Positions 15,119-21,418 of a stretch of DNA of 24,272 bases are shown here, piece after piece; the stretch's first letter is position 1, and every line of letters starts with the position of its first letter. This DNA comes from Porphyromonadaceae bacterium UBA7180 (GTDB lineage: Bacteria > Bacteroidota > Bacteroidia > Bacteroidales > Muribaculaceae), in assembly GCA_002491165.1 (NCBI GenBank), contig DKVK01000041.1, forward strand, positions 59,059 through 83,330, given 5' to 3'. A program made the translations under genes and the position numbers. Under the pieces are notes generated by a model that was not told where the DNA came from, did no database searches, and saw nothing but the letters and a program-made list of their open reading frames with translations.

Positions 15119-15787
15119 TTACTGTTTCTTGACGGGGACGCTGCCCTTTACCTCGAAAGTGGCGTGCTCCTTCACCTTGGAGATTTTCGCGTCCTTCACT
15201 GTCAACGGTTTGCGGATGGCCATCTTGGCGGAGCTTTGCTTCTTGGCGTCCGTTTTCACATCCTTTTTGGCGTCTGTTGTGGTGACGTGTGCCCCCTTGG
15301 CGCCGGCAGGGAGGCGGAAGTGTATAGGCAGATTATAGACTGCGGCCACCGCTTTCCCTTTCACCGTGGCGGGAGCCCATGCGGGCATGTTCTGAACTAT
15401 GCGCTGCGCCTCGGCGTCGAGGTCGGGGCTGACGCTCTCGGCGATGCGGGTGTAGCCCACGTTTCCGTCAGGCTCGATGACGAAGCTGACCACCACGCGG
15501 CCATGCTCGCCGTGTTCAAGCGAATAGTCGGGATATACCATCGTCTCGCCCACATAGCCGTTGAGTGCCTCTTTTCCGCCGGGGAAAGCGGGCTGCACGT
15601 CCACTTTGGTGTAGACCCGGCCGTTATCCAACATCGGGTCGGCCACCACCTTGGAGGTTTTGACCCGCGTGGGTTTGCATTGTCCTGTTTTGCACTGTGT
15701 GCCGGCCTCCGGTTTTGCGCCAGGCTGTCCGGCCGCGGCTGTGAGCGATGCCGCGGCACACAGTATCAGCAAGTTAAGGCGGTTCAT
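15119..15787 (-). CDS. TonB C-terminal-domain protein with lysine-rich tail
   Basis: The product has 222 residues from the ATG at 15785-15787. The frame extends 13 codons upstream to another ATG, but MNRLNLLILCAAASLTAAAG is a good signal peptide and this start sits 4 nt after the preceding gene's stop. The TonB C-terminal (energy-transducer type) domain spans about 60-157: VDVQPAFPGGKEALNGYV, VVSFVIEPDGNVGYTRIAES, and AQRIVQNMPAWAPATVKGKA. About 60 lysine-rich residues follow the domain, ending KGSVPVKKQ, which is unusual because the TonB fold normally ends the protein. With a cleavable signal and no long membrane-spanning, proline-rich linker, it is unlikely to be a classical ExbBD-driven TonB. 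A periplasmic adaptor role is inference. It is a paralogue of the gene just upstream. Confidence 0.8.
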   Translation of the reverse strand: MNRLNLLILCAAASLTAAAGQPGAKPEAGTQCKTGQCKPTRVKTSKVVADPMLDNGRVYTKVDVQPAFPGGKEALNGYVGETMVYPDYSLEHGEHGRVVVSFVIEPDGNVGYTRIAESVSPDLDAEAQRIVQNMPAWAPATVKGKAVAAVYNLPIHFRLPAGAKGAHVTTTDAKKDVKTDAKKQSSAKMAIRKPLTVKDAKISKVKEHATFEVKGSVPVKKQ

Positions 15788-15791
15788 AATC

Positions 15792-16235
15792 TTAGCCGAT
15801 TTTAAAGGTGATGGGGAAAACGACATAGCTGCGCACAGCCTCGTTGTGGATATTGGCGGGGTTCCATTTGGGCATCAGGCGCACTATGCGCTCGGCTTCT
15901 TCAGTGAGGCGCGGGTCGGGGGAGTCGAGTTCCATAATCTGCGAGATGGAGCCGTCGCGTTCCACCACCAGGCGCAGACGCACTTTACCCTGGATGTTCT
16001 CGTCGTAAGCGCCGTCGGGGTAGGTGAGGTTTTCGTTGATGAACTCGTTCAGGGCCGCCTGTCCGCCCGGGAAGGAGGCTTGTACCTCCACATTTTTGAA
16101 GATGCGGTCAGACTTGGCGGCGGCAGCGGAGATCTGCGTGTCGTCTTTCTCTTTGCCGTTGGCGTTTCCGGGGTCTTGGGCTGCGGCCGGGAAGCAGGCC
16201 AGCGCCATCAAGAGGGTAAAAACATACTTTATCAT
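15792..16235 (-). CDS. TonB C-terminal-domain protein (short, secreted)
   Basis: The 147-residue product starts MIKYVFTLLMALACFPAAAQ, a signal peptide with probable cleavage after AAAQ. The rest is almost only a TonB C-terminal domain, about residues 45-145: VQASFPGGQAALNEFINENL, VRLRLVVERDGSISQIMELD, AERIVRLMPKWNPANIHNEA. It is the first gene of a two-gene operon with a paralogue downstream; the FPGG, DG and AxRIVxxMPxW positions are shared between the two. A consensus promoter lies about 40 nt upstream. Bacteroidota carry many such stand-alone TonB-domain proteins; partner receptors cannot be told from the window. Confidence 0.82.
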   Translation of the reverse strand: MIKYVFTLLMALACFPAAAQDPGNANGKEKDDTQISAAAAKSDRIFKNVEVQASFPGGQAALNEFINENLTYPDGAYDENIQGKVRLRLVVERDGSISQIMELDSPDPRLTEEAERIVRLMPKWNPANIHNEAVRSYVVFPITFKIG

Positions 16236-16272
16236 AGTTTTCAGAATTTATTCCATGGAAAACATTCCCGCG

Positions 16273-16304
16273 CAAAGGTAACAAATTTCCCTGACATCCG
16301 CAAA
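16273..16304 (-). promoter_or_regulatory. Promoter of the TonB-like gene pair (Bacteroidota type)
   Basis: On the minus strand an exact -33 TTTG (16301-16304), a 20-nt spacer and an exact -7 TACCTTTG (16273-16280) lie upstream of the ATG at 16235. The start site would be near 16266, a leader of about 30 nt. Confidence 0.82.
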
Positions 16305-16408
16305 TTTTTATGGTTTTAGCCATTTTCAGACAAACAACTTTTTACGTTGGTGATAGAAAAGGGAGGCGACATCCTTCTCTATTGCAAATACTAATACGCA
16401 TTACATAT

Positions 16409-17509
16409 ATGGGAAATAAGAAAAATACCTGTACTGAAATTATTGAAAATACTGAAATAAACGCCGCTCATTGCGAGGGCGTCGCTGTTGAAAATGGCGA
16501 AAGCGTAAAGCAGTCGTCGTGTAGCCGGTCGTGGTTCAGCCGTGTTTTCGGGTTCATGTGGCGCGATGCCGGCAAGCGCTCCTGGTTCGTGAACATGACG
16601 CTGTATGCGCTGCTCGTAGGCGCGGTGTTCGTTCTCGTGGGAAATATTTGTATAGTGTTCAACGAATTGCAGAGCGCGTACCGTCCCGGCTCCGGATTAT
16701 GGTATGTGTTGAGCCACGGTTTCCTGTATGCTGTGGCAATTTGCCTGATTTCCGTCGTCGCGCTGATTCAACTCTTGCGTTGGAGGCGTTCCGGGCTCTC
16801 GTGGGCGTTTATAGGCATTACGCTTTGTTGCCTTTCGCAGGCGTGGGTAGAGTATGAATTTATGTTTTACTTCAGCATACCGACGTTGCTGGCGATAGCG
16901 GCTCTGTGGGGCGTGCTTCATATCCGTAAACGCGGTGTTTCCACCTGGAACCTTTGCGCCCCGACGCCGATTGGCCTGCGGGTGATGGATTGTGTTGTTG
17001 CGGCAATGTACGCGGTGGCGATGCTGTTGCCATTTCCTGTTGGGACCATGGCGGGATTCGATAAAAATCTTTACGGAAACGGCATGTCGGTGATCGACGC
17101 ATCGCTGAATCGCTCGCCATACTATTCCTATTCCCTTTATCAGAAAGTGTTGCTCGGCGACGATTATGAGAAGAACGAGGAGCGACGTCTCGAAGAGGCC
17201 GATTATTGGTTGAACCGTGCCATCAACATGAATGAGCAGCGACGCGCGGAACTGTCGGAGCGTGAGTTTAAAATGAACAATCTTGATGTTGAAACGAGTG
17301 CCGGGATGCTCTTCATTGATGACCTCGTCTACGAACTGAAAACCCGTGGCGAGGAGTCGGCAAAAGAGATATTGAAGGGTAGACCCACGGATCTGGATTT
17401 GGAAGGGATAGCATCATCGCTCGATGTTTATAGGCCGAACCAAGAATTTTATGCCCCCTACGAAGAAACCCTGAAGAAGATAATCCACGAGCAGTCGGTG
17501 CAGGAATAA
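16409..17509 (+). CDS. Hypothetical multi-spanning membrane protein
   Basis: I do not recognise this 366-residue protein. From the ATG at 16409 (MGNKKNTCTEIIENTE) there is a polar N-terminal segment of about 58 residues, then five probable helices at about 62-84, 100-122, 128-146, 149-167 and 188-208 (for example NMTLYALLVGAVFVLVGN). A soluble C-terminal part of about 150 residues follows, rich in Glu, Arg and Tyr, with alpha-helical character (EERRLEEADYWLNRAINMNE). The frame is open 33 codons further upstream, but that extension has no signal-like sequence. Codon use is somewhat less GC-biased than its neighbours. It is monocistronic, divergent from the TonB-like pair, and ends in its own intrinsic terminator. 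No clear promoter of the common window type is seen. No function is proposed. Confidence 0.7.
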   Translation: MGNKKNTCTEIIENTEINAAHCEGVAVENGESVKQSSCSRSWFSRVFGFMWRDAGKRSWFVNMTLYALLVGAVFVLVGNICIVFNELQSAYRPGSGLWYVLSHGFLYAVAICLISVVALIQLLRWRRSGLSWAFIGITLCCLSQAWVEYEFMFYFSIPTLLAIAALWGVLHIRKRGVSTWNLCAPTPIGLRVMDCVVAAMYAVAMLLPFPVGTMAGFDKNLYGNGMSVIDASLNRSPYYSYSLYQKVLLGDDYEKNEERRLEEADYWLNRAINMNEQRRAELSEREFKMNNLDVETSAGMLFIDDLVYELKTRGEESAKEILKGRPTDLDLEGIASSLDVYRPNQEFYAPYEETLKKIIHEQSVQE

Positions 17510-17568
17510 GCAACTGTTCGAGAAAACCGGCACTATCCCGCGTCCGTTCTGTCTACGTGGGCGAAATA

Positions 17569-17599
17569 GCCTGTTCCCATGCCGCGAACGGGCTTTTTT
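17569..17599 (+). terminator. Intrinsic terminator after the hypothetical membrane protein gene
   Basis: An 8-bp stem, gcctgttc 17569-17576 with gaacgggc 17586-17593 (one G-U pair), has a 9-nt loop and is followed by six T (17594-17599) on the plus strand. It sits 60 nt after the stop, in the gap between two convergent transcripts. Confidence 0.85.
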
Positions 17600-17666
17600 G
17601 TGTCGTGCCTTTTTGTCAACGTGCGTGGGCTTGTACCGCGGGAGCGCAGGCCAACGGCGCCCGGAA

Positions 17667-18602
17667 TCAGTGGCTGCGGGCGTAGTCAATGAGTTGGTCT
17701 ACTGTGGCGTCGCGCAGCAGTACTTTCTTGTGGGCGTCGAGCAGATATAGGGTGGGGGTGTGGTCTATGGCGTAAAGGTCGTTGTCAACTACGCCGGAGG
17801 TGTCGTAGCCGACGGTCCAGCGCGAGGGGTAGCTACGGGCGTCGGCCTTGAACTGGTCGAAGCCTTCCACCACGCTTACGAGAACGACCGAGACCTGGCC
17901 GCCGTCGACGTATTGCGTCAGCCGTTTGTCGCCGCGCACTCGCGCTATCATGTCGTGGCAGGTGTCGCAGTCGGGGGCATAGAAAGCCAGCAGCGTGTAT
18001 GGCGCGTAGGGGGAGTCGTAAAGCGAGGAGGGGGTGCCGTCGCGCAGTGTGAAGTTGAAGTCGGTGGCCTGAGTGCCGGGAGCGTTGCGGCTTTTCAGCT
18101 TAAGCTTGTATTTGTAGCGTTCCTTCTCGCTGCCGGTGAGCAGCGGAGACGAGGCAAGCTGTTCGGTCCAGACGGAGGCGCCCAGTATCGTTCCGGTGTC
18201 TGATTTCGGGTCGATGATATACTCTTCAGCCAGGGCCACGAACCGGTGATAAACTTCGTTGTATGTTTCGAGGCGTTTGAGCAGACTGGCGGTGGCGTAG
18301 GCGGCGCCGTCGGGCGAGGCGGAGTCATACCAGCGGGCGAACTCGCGGAAGTTCGTGGCCATGAAGGCGGAGTCGGCGGTGAGCCGGCGGTCGCCGAAGT
18401 TCATGGTGTCCCAGAAGTGGAGCAGGGCATAGTCGGCGCGGGCCTGCGGATCTATGATGGAGTCGGGGATTTCCACTTCGAGCAACGGCGAGCCCTGCAT
18501 GGCGGCGATGGAGTCGGCCTCGCGTTCGTGTTGCCGCACGGAGCATCCCGCCGTGAGCAACACGGCGACGGACAGGGCGGCTGCGGCGAGGGTGGATTTC
18601 AT
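17667..18602 (-). CDS. DUF5106 domain thioredoxin-like lipoprotein
   Basis: The 311-residue protein has a lipoprotein signal: a hydrophobic stretch and lipobox LTAGC with Cys20 as the likely lipidated residue. The N-terminal half, about 25-170, fits DUF5106 (DYALLHFWDTMNFGDRRLT). The C-terminal half, about 175-311, is a thioredoxin-like fold: FNFTLRDGTPSSLYD, then LLAFYAPDCDTCHDMIARVR with a CxxC pair at Cys212/Cys215, and a HTPTLYLLD strand giving the cis-Pro-type position. This domain order is common in Bacteroidales lipoproteins with a presumed thiol-disulfide role at the inner face of the envelope. Substrate and partner are unknown. Its ATG overlaps the manA stop by four bases, so it is the last gene of the parC operon. 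Confidence 0.82.
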   Translation of the reverse strand: MKSTLAAAALSVAVLLTAGCSVRQHEREADSIAAMQGSPLLEVEIPDSIIDPQARADYALLHFWDTMNFGDRRLTADSAFMATNFREFARWYDSASPDGAAYATASLLKRLETYNEVYHRFVALAEEYIIDPKSDTGTILGASVWTEQLASSPLLTGSEKERYKYKLKLKSRNAPGTQATDFNFTLRDGTPSSLYDSPYAPYTLLAFYAPDCDTCHDMIARVRGDKRLTQYVDGGQVSVVLVSVVEGFDQFKADARSYPSRWTVGYDTSGVVDNDLYAIDHTPTLYLLDAHKKVLLRDATVDQLIDYARSH

Positions 18603-19564
18603 TGCTTTATATAGATTTCGAGTGCGGTGAATGTCTTGCCCGGGGTGATGCGCACGTTGTCGGTGGAGGCGGGGATAAGGATTATTTCCCCTTCATACAG
18701 AGTCATTGGCTGCTGGTCCTTCGCCTCGATGAGCGCGTTGCCGCGCGTTGCCAGCAGGCAGACGAAGGAGTCGCATTCCGAATAGTCGCGCAGTGTCGGC
18801 TCGTCGAGGGTCATCACGTTGGTGGTGAAGAAGGGAGAGCGCACCAGGTTGACGGGGACGTCGGGATTCGCCGTGTAGGGGAGGGGACGGCCGTCGGTGG
18901 CATTGAAACGGAGTGCGCGTGCGGCGAGGTCGGTGTGGAGCGGGCGGGGCTGTCCGTCATCGCCGAGTCGGCCGTAATCGTAGATGCGGAAGGTGTCGTC
19001 GGAACTTTGCTGCACTTCGGCGATGAAACAGCCGGCGCCGATGGCGTGGACCGTGCCCGGCGGGATGAAGAAGACGTCGCCGGTGTGGACGCAGTGGTTG
19101 TTCAGGCACTTCTCGATCTCGCCGCTGCCGCAAAGTGAATTGAACTCCGCGGGGTCGATGTCGCGATTGAAACCGAGCGAAAGAGCGGCTCCGGCGTCGG
19201 CGTCGAGCACATACCACATTTCGGTCTTGCCATGGGGCGAACCTATTTCGCGCGCAAGGTCATCGTCGGGGTGCACCTGTACCGAGAGGGCGCCGGCAGC
19301 GTCGATAAGCTTTATGAGCAGCGGGAACTCGTGGCCGTAGCGGATATAGTTGAGCCGTCCGAGCAGTGCGTCTTTATGCCGGTCTATGAGCAGCGAGAGC
19401 GGAAGGCCGCTGTCAGGTCCGGAGGCAACGGTGGAGATGGAGCCGGGGACGCCTGAAAGCAGCCAGGATTCCCCCAACGGGCCGTCGTGGTCTATGCCGT
19501 GCAGGCGTCCTATACGGCTTCCGCCCCAGATTTTGGTTTTTAATATGGGATTGAATTTCCACAT
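18599..19564 (-). CDS. manA: Mannose-6-phosphate isomerase, class I
   Basis: Zinc enzyme interconverting fructose-6-phosphate and mannose-6-phosphate, supplying mannose-6-P for GDP-mannose and glycan synthesis or using mannose. The product has 321 residues from the ATG 19562-19564; the frame extends 13 codons further upstream, but MWKFNPILKTKIWGG is the family's usual N terminus. Zinc ligands are seen at the expected places: Gln96 and His98 in SVQVHPDD, Glu115 in KTEMWYVLD, and His173 in FIPPGTVHAIG. The signature AEVQQSSDDTFRIYDYGR follows, containing the catalytic arginine. It is the short form typical of Bacteroidota and Firmicutes. It starts 10 nt after the S41 lipoprotein stop and overlaps the DUF5106 gene by 4 nt. 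Confidence 0.93.
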   Translation of the reverse strand: MWKFNPILKTKIWGGSRIGRLHGIDHDGPLGESWLLSGVPGSISTVASGPDSGLPLSLLIDRHKDALLGRLNYIRYGHEFPLLIKLIDAAGALSVQVHPDDDLAREIGSPHGKTEMWYVLDADAGAALSLGFNRDIDPAEFNSLCGSGEIEKCLNNHCVHTGDVFFIPPGTVHAIGAGCFIAEVQQSSDDTFRIYDYGRLGDDGQPRPLHTDLAARALRFNATDGRPLPYTANPDVPVNLVRSPFFTTNVMTLDEPTLRDYSECDSFVCLLATRGNALIEAKDQQPMTLYEGEIILIPASTDNVRITPGKTFTALEIYIKQ

Positions 19565-19574
19565 AGTCGTTCTG

Positions 19575-20603
19575 TCAGTGGTTTGTGAGTTTTTGAATGG
19601 CAAGGTCGAGGATGGCGTCGCGTCCGGCGGCCAGTTCTTCGGCCGGGGAGTGGGCTTCGCATCCTTGGGTGGGGTCTATGCCGTCTTCGATGGATTTCCC
19701 TCGCACATCGGTCATGGGGGAGGCAGAGAAGCGCAGGTTCCAGCCGTTGGGCATCTGAGCGGTGAAGGGCATGCCGCCGCCCCCCCCGGTCCGTGCACCT
19801 ACTATTATCACGCCGGGAACCTCCTTCATCACCGCCACGAAGTCGTTGGCGGCCGAGAAACAGGAGCGGTTGGTGAGCACTGCCACCGGCTTGTTCCACA
19901 CCACACGTCCCTTGTCGGCGGGTTCGTATTCCACGGGGTAGGGTTTGGAGAAGTCATCGTGGCCCGGGCCCGTCTTGTGGCTGATGTATCCGCCCACCAT
20001 CTTGTCGTGGATGAGTCGGCTCACGAGCGGGCGTATGTTGGTGAGCTCGCCGCCGCCGTTGTCGCGTATGTCGATGATGAGGGCGTCGCAGGGCGACAGG
20101 TAGGAGAACATGATGTCGAGGTTCCCCTCGCCGGGCATTGCGCTGAAGGAGCTGTAGCGCACGTATGCCACGTTCTGCGGCAGTATGGCGTATGCCATGA
20201 CGCCCAGCGTGCGGTAATTGAAGTCGAGGTAATACTGTTGCACCGTTCGCCAGTTGAAGTCCTGCGGGTAGAGGCTCCACCACTCGCGGTAGTAGCTGAT
20301 GTCGAAAGCGGAGGAGAGGTTCACGTGGCCGTCGCGCAGTTCGGCGAGCATCTCGGAGCAGAGGCCGAAGAGTTCGGTCTGCGTGATTCCCTCGATGACG
20401 CGCGGGCGGTAGCGGTCGCGCACTTCCTGCCAGTCCACGTCTTTTTCGGCGAAGAAGCAATAGCGGGTGTCGACCGTTTCCCAGAGGCAGTCGAAGGTTC
20501 CGAGCGCCGAGGTGTCGTAGTCCGGGGCGTCGTGACACGATGAGAGGCTCATCGATGCTGTGGCGGCGAGGGCCGCTATGGCTGATGTATACTTCCTTTT
20601 CAT
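19575..20603 (-). CDS. S41 family peptidase, lipoprotein (tricorn-like subtype)
   Basis: The 342-residue protein has a lipoprotein signal ending SMSLSSC, with Cys23 the likely lipidated residue, so it is probably membrane-anchored in the periplasm or at the surface. Seen: ELRDGHVNLSS near 88-98 (the Asp-Gly-His pattern of tricorn-like S41 members), PCDALIIDIRDNGGGELTNI at 171-190 (S41 core), and the nucleophile region TNRSCFSAANDFVAVMKEVP with Ser250. The lysine in the FGKG motif of CtpA-type enzymes is absent; the equivalent segment is ARTGGGGGMPF. That points to the other S41 subtype, in which Ser, His and Glu residues do the work. No PDZ domain is evident. The start overlaps the DUF3316 stop by four bases (ATGA). 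Substrate is unknown. Confidence 0.85.
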   Translation of the reverse strand: MKRKYTSAIAALAATASMSLSSCHDAPDYDTSALGTFDCLWETVDTRYCFFAEKDVDWQEVRDRYRPRVIEGITQTELFGLCSEMLAELRDGHVNLSSAFDISYYREWWSLYPQDFNWRTVQQYYLDFNYRTLGVMAYAILPQNVAYVRYSSFSAMPGEGNLDIMFSYLSPCDALIIDIRDNGGGELTNIRPLVSRLIHDKMVGGYISHKTGPGHDDFSKPYPVEYEPADKGRVVWNKPVAVLTNRSCFSAANDFVAVMKEVPGVIIVGARTGGGGGMPFTAQMPNGWNLRFSASPMTDVRGKSIEDGIDPTQGCEAHSPAEELAAGRDAILDLAIQKLTNH

Positions 20604-21418
20604 CTTACACCGGGGTTTTGCGGACCTAAGGTCAGGCCGATGGTGAAACTGTGGCTTACGCGGCGCGAGGAGAGGTTGTTGACCCAGCGCGAAGCGTAGG
20701 AGAAACGGTATCCGGCAGTCACTTGCCGTCCCGCCAGAGGGAAAGTGAGCGACAGGCGGTTGTCAATGCAGAAATGATTTCCCCACCAGGCGGCGTGGGC
20801 CAGCCCGCTGCTGTTGCCGAGGTAAATTTCGTAATACGACTCGCCGAACTCGGGTGAGAACATGGCGCCAACGGCTGGCAGCGTCACGCAGTCGCGCAGG
20901 GTGAAAGACCGTCCCCACAGCGTGAAGCGGTAAGCGCCCTGAGCGCGGAGCGACAACATTACATCAACGTCGGCGTTTGCCGGATTGTTCCCGTTGACGG
21001 GAAGGTATGCGGCACCGGCCGTGAAGCCGACGGTGCCTCCGAAGCCGGCCGACCATGCGTCGGAGAATCGCAGGGTGTAGAGCATACCCCATGCGAAGTG
21101 TGCGGTGAAGTCGTACATGGTGGTGGAGCGCGCCGGGTTGCGGTCGAAGGCCGAGGAGATGGAGGCGTCCATCTGCATGAGCAGGTGCCTCGGCGATGCC
21201 GGCATCATCTTCTGCCATTCGCCGGAGAGGCCCACGCGCACGCCGTCGTAGCGGAGAGGGGAGAGGTAGGTGTCGAACATGCGGGAGCCGCCCGCCTCCA
21301 CCGAGTAGGTGGAAGTGACTGGACGCCGCAGCGAGTCGGGCGTCTCGGCGCGGACAGTAGCCGGAGCCGGAAGCACCGCTGCCGCGGCCAATGCGGTGAG
21401 GAGTTTAAGCATCGCCAT
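20600..21418 (-). CDS. DUF3316 domain-containing exported protein
   Basis: The frame is open back to 21580, but that stretch overlaps the parC 3' end and is basic and proline-rich, as expected of a shadow frame. The true start is most likely ATG 21418 (MAMLKLLTALAAAAVLPAPA, a signal peptide) or ATG 21412, giving 272 or 270 residues. The mature protein matches DUF3316: MFDTYLSPLRYDGVRVGLSG, then WGMLYTLRFSDAWSAGFGG, NSSGLAHAAWWGNHFCIDNR and TAGYRFSYASRWVNNLSSRR, with regular amphipathic strands throughout. It looks like an outer-membrane beta-barrel; that is inference. The start overlaps the parC stop by 8-14 nt, and the stop overlaps the next gene by 4 nt, so translation is probably coupled. 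Confidence 0.8.
   Translation of the reverse strand: MAMLKLLTALAAAAVLPAPATVRAETPDSLRRPVTSTYSVEAGGSRMFDTYLSPLRYDGVRVGLSGEWQKMMPASPRHLLMQMDASISSAFDRNPARSTTMYDFTAHFAWGMLYTLRFSDAWSAGFGGTVGFTAGAAYLPVNGNNPANADVDVMLSLRAQGAYRFTLWGRSFTLRDCVTLPAVGAMFSPEFGESYYEIYLGNSSGLAHAAWWGNHFCIDNRLSLTFPLAGRQVTAGYRFSYASRWVNNLSSRRVSHSFTIGLTLGPQNPGVR

Noticed and set aside
16343..16350. TACGTTGG as a possible -7 element for the hypothetical membrane protein gene
   Set aside because: One mismatch to TAnnTTTG and no TTTG at a 19-21 nt distance upstream.
19350..20543. 397-codon plus-strand open frame opposite manA and the S41 lipoprotein gene
   Set aside because: It spans two real genes in antisense, with no recognisable domain and complement-type composition.
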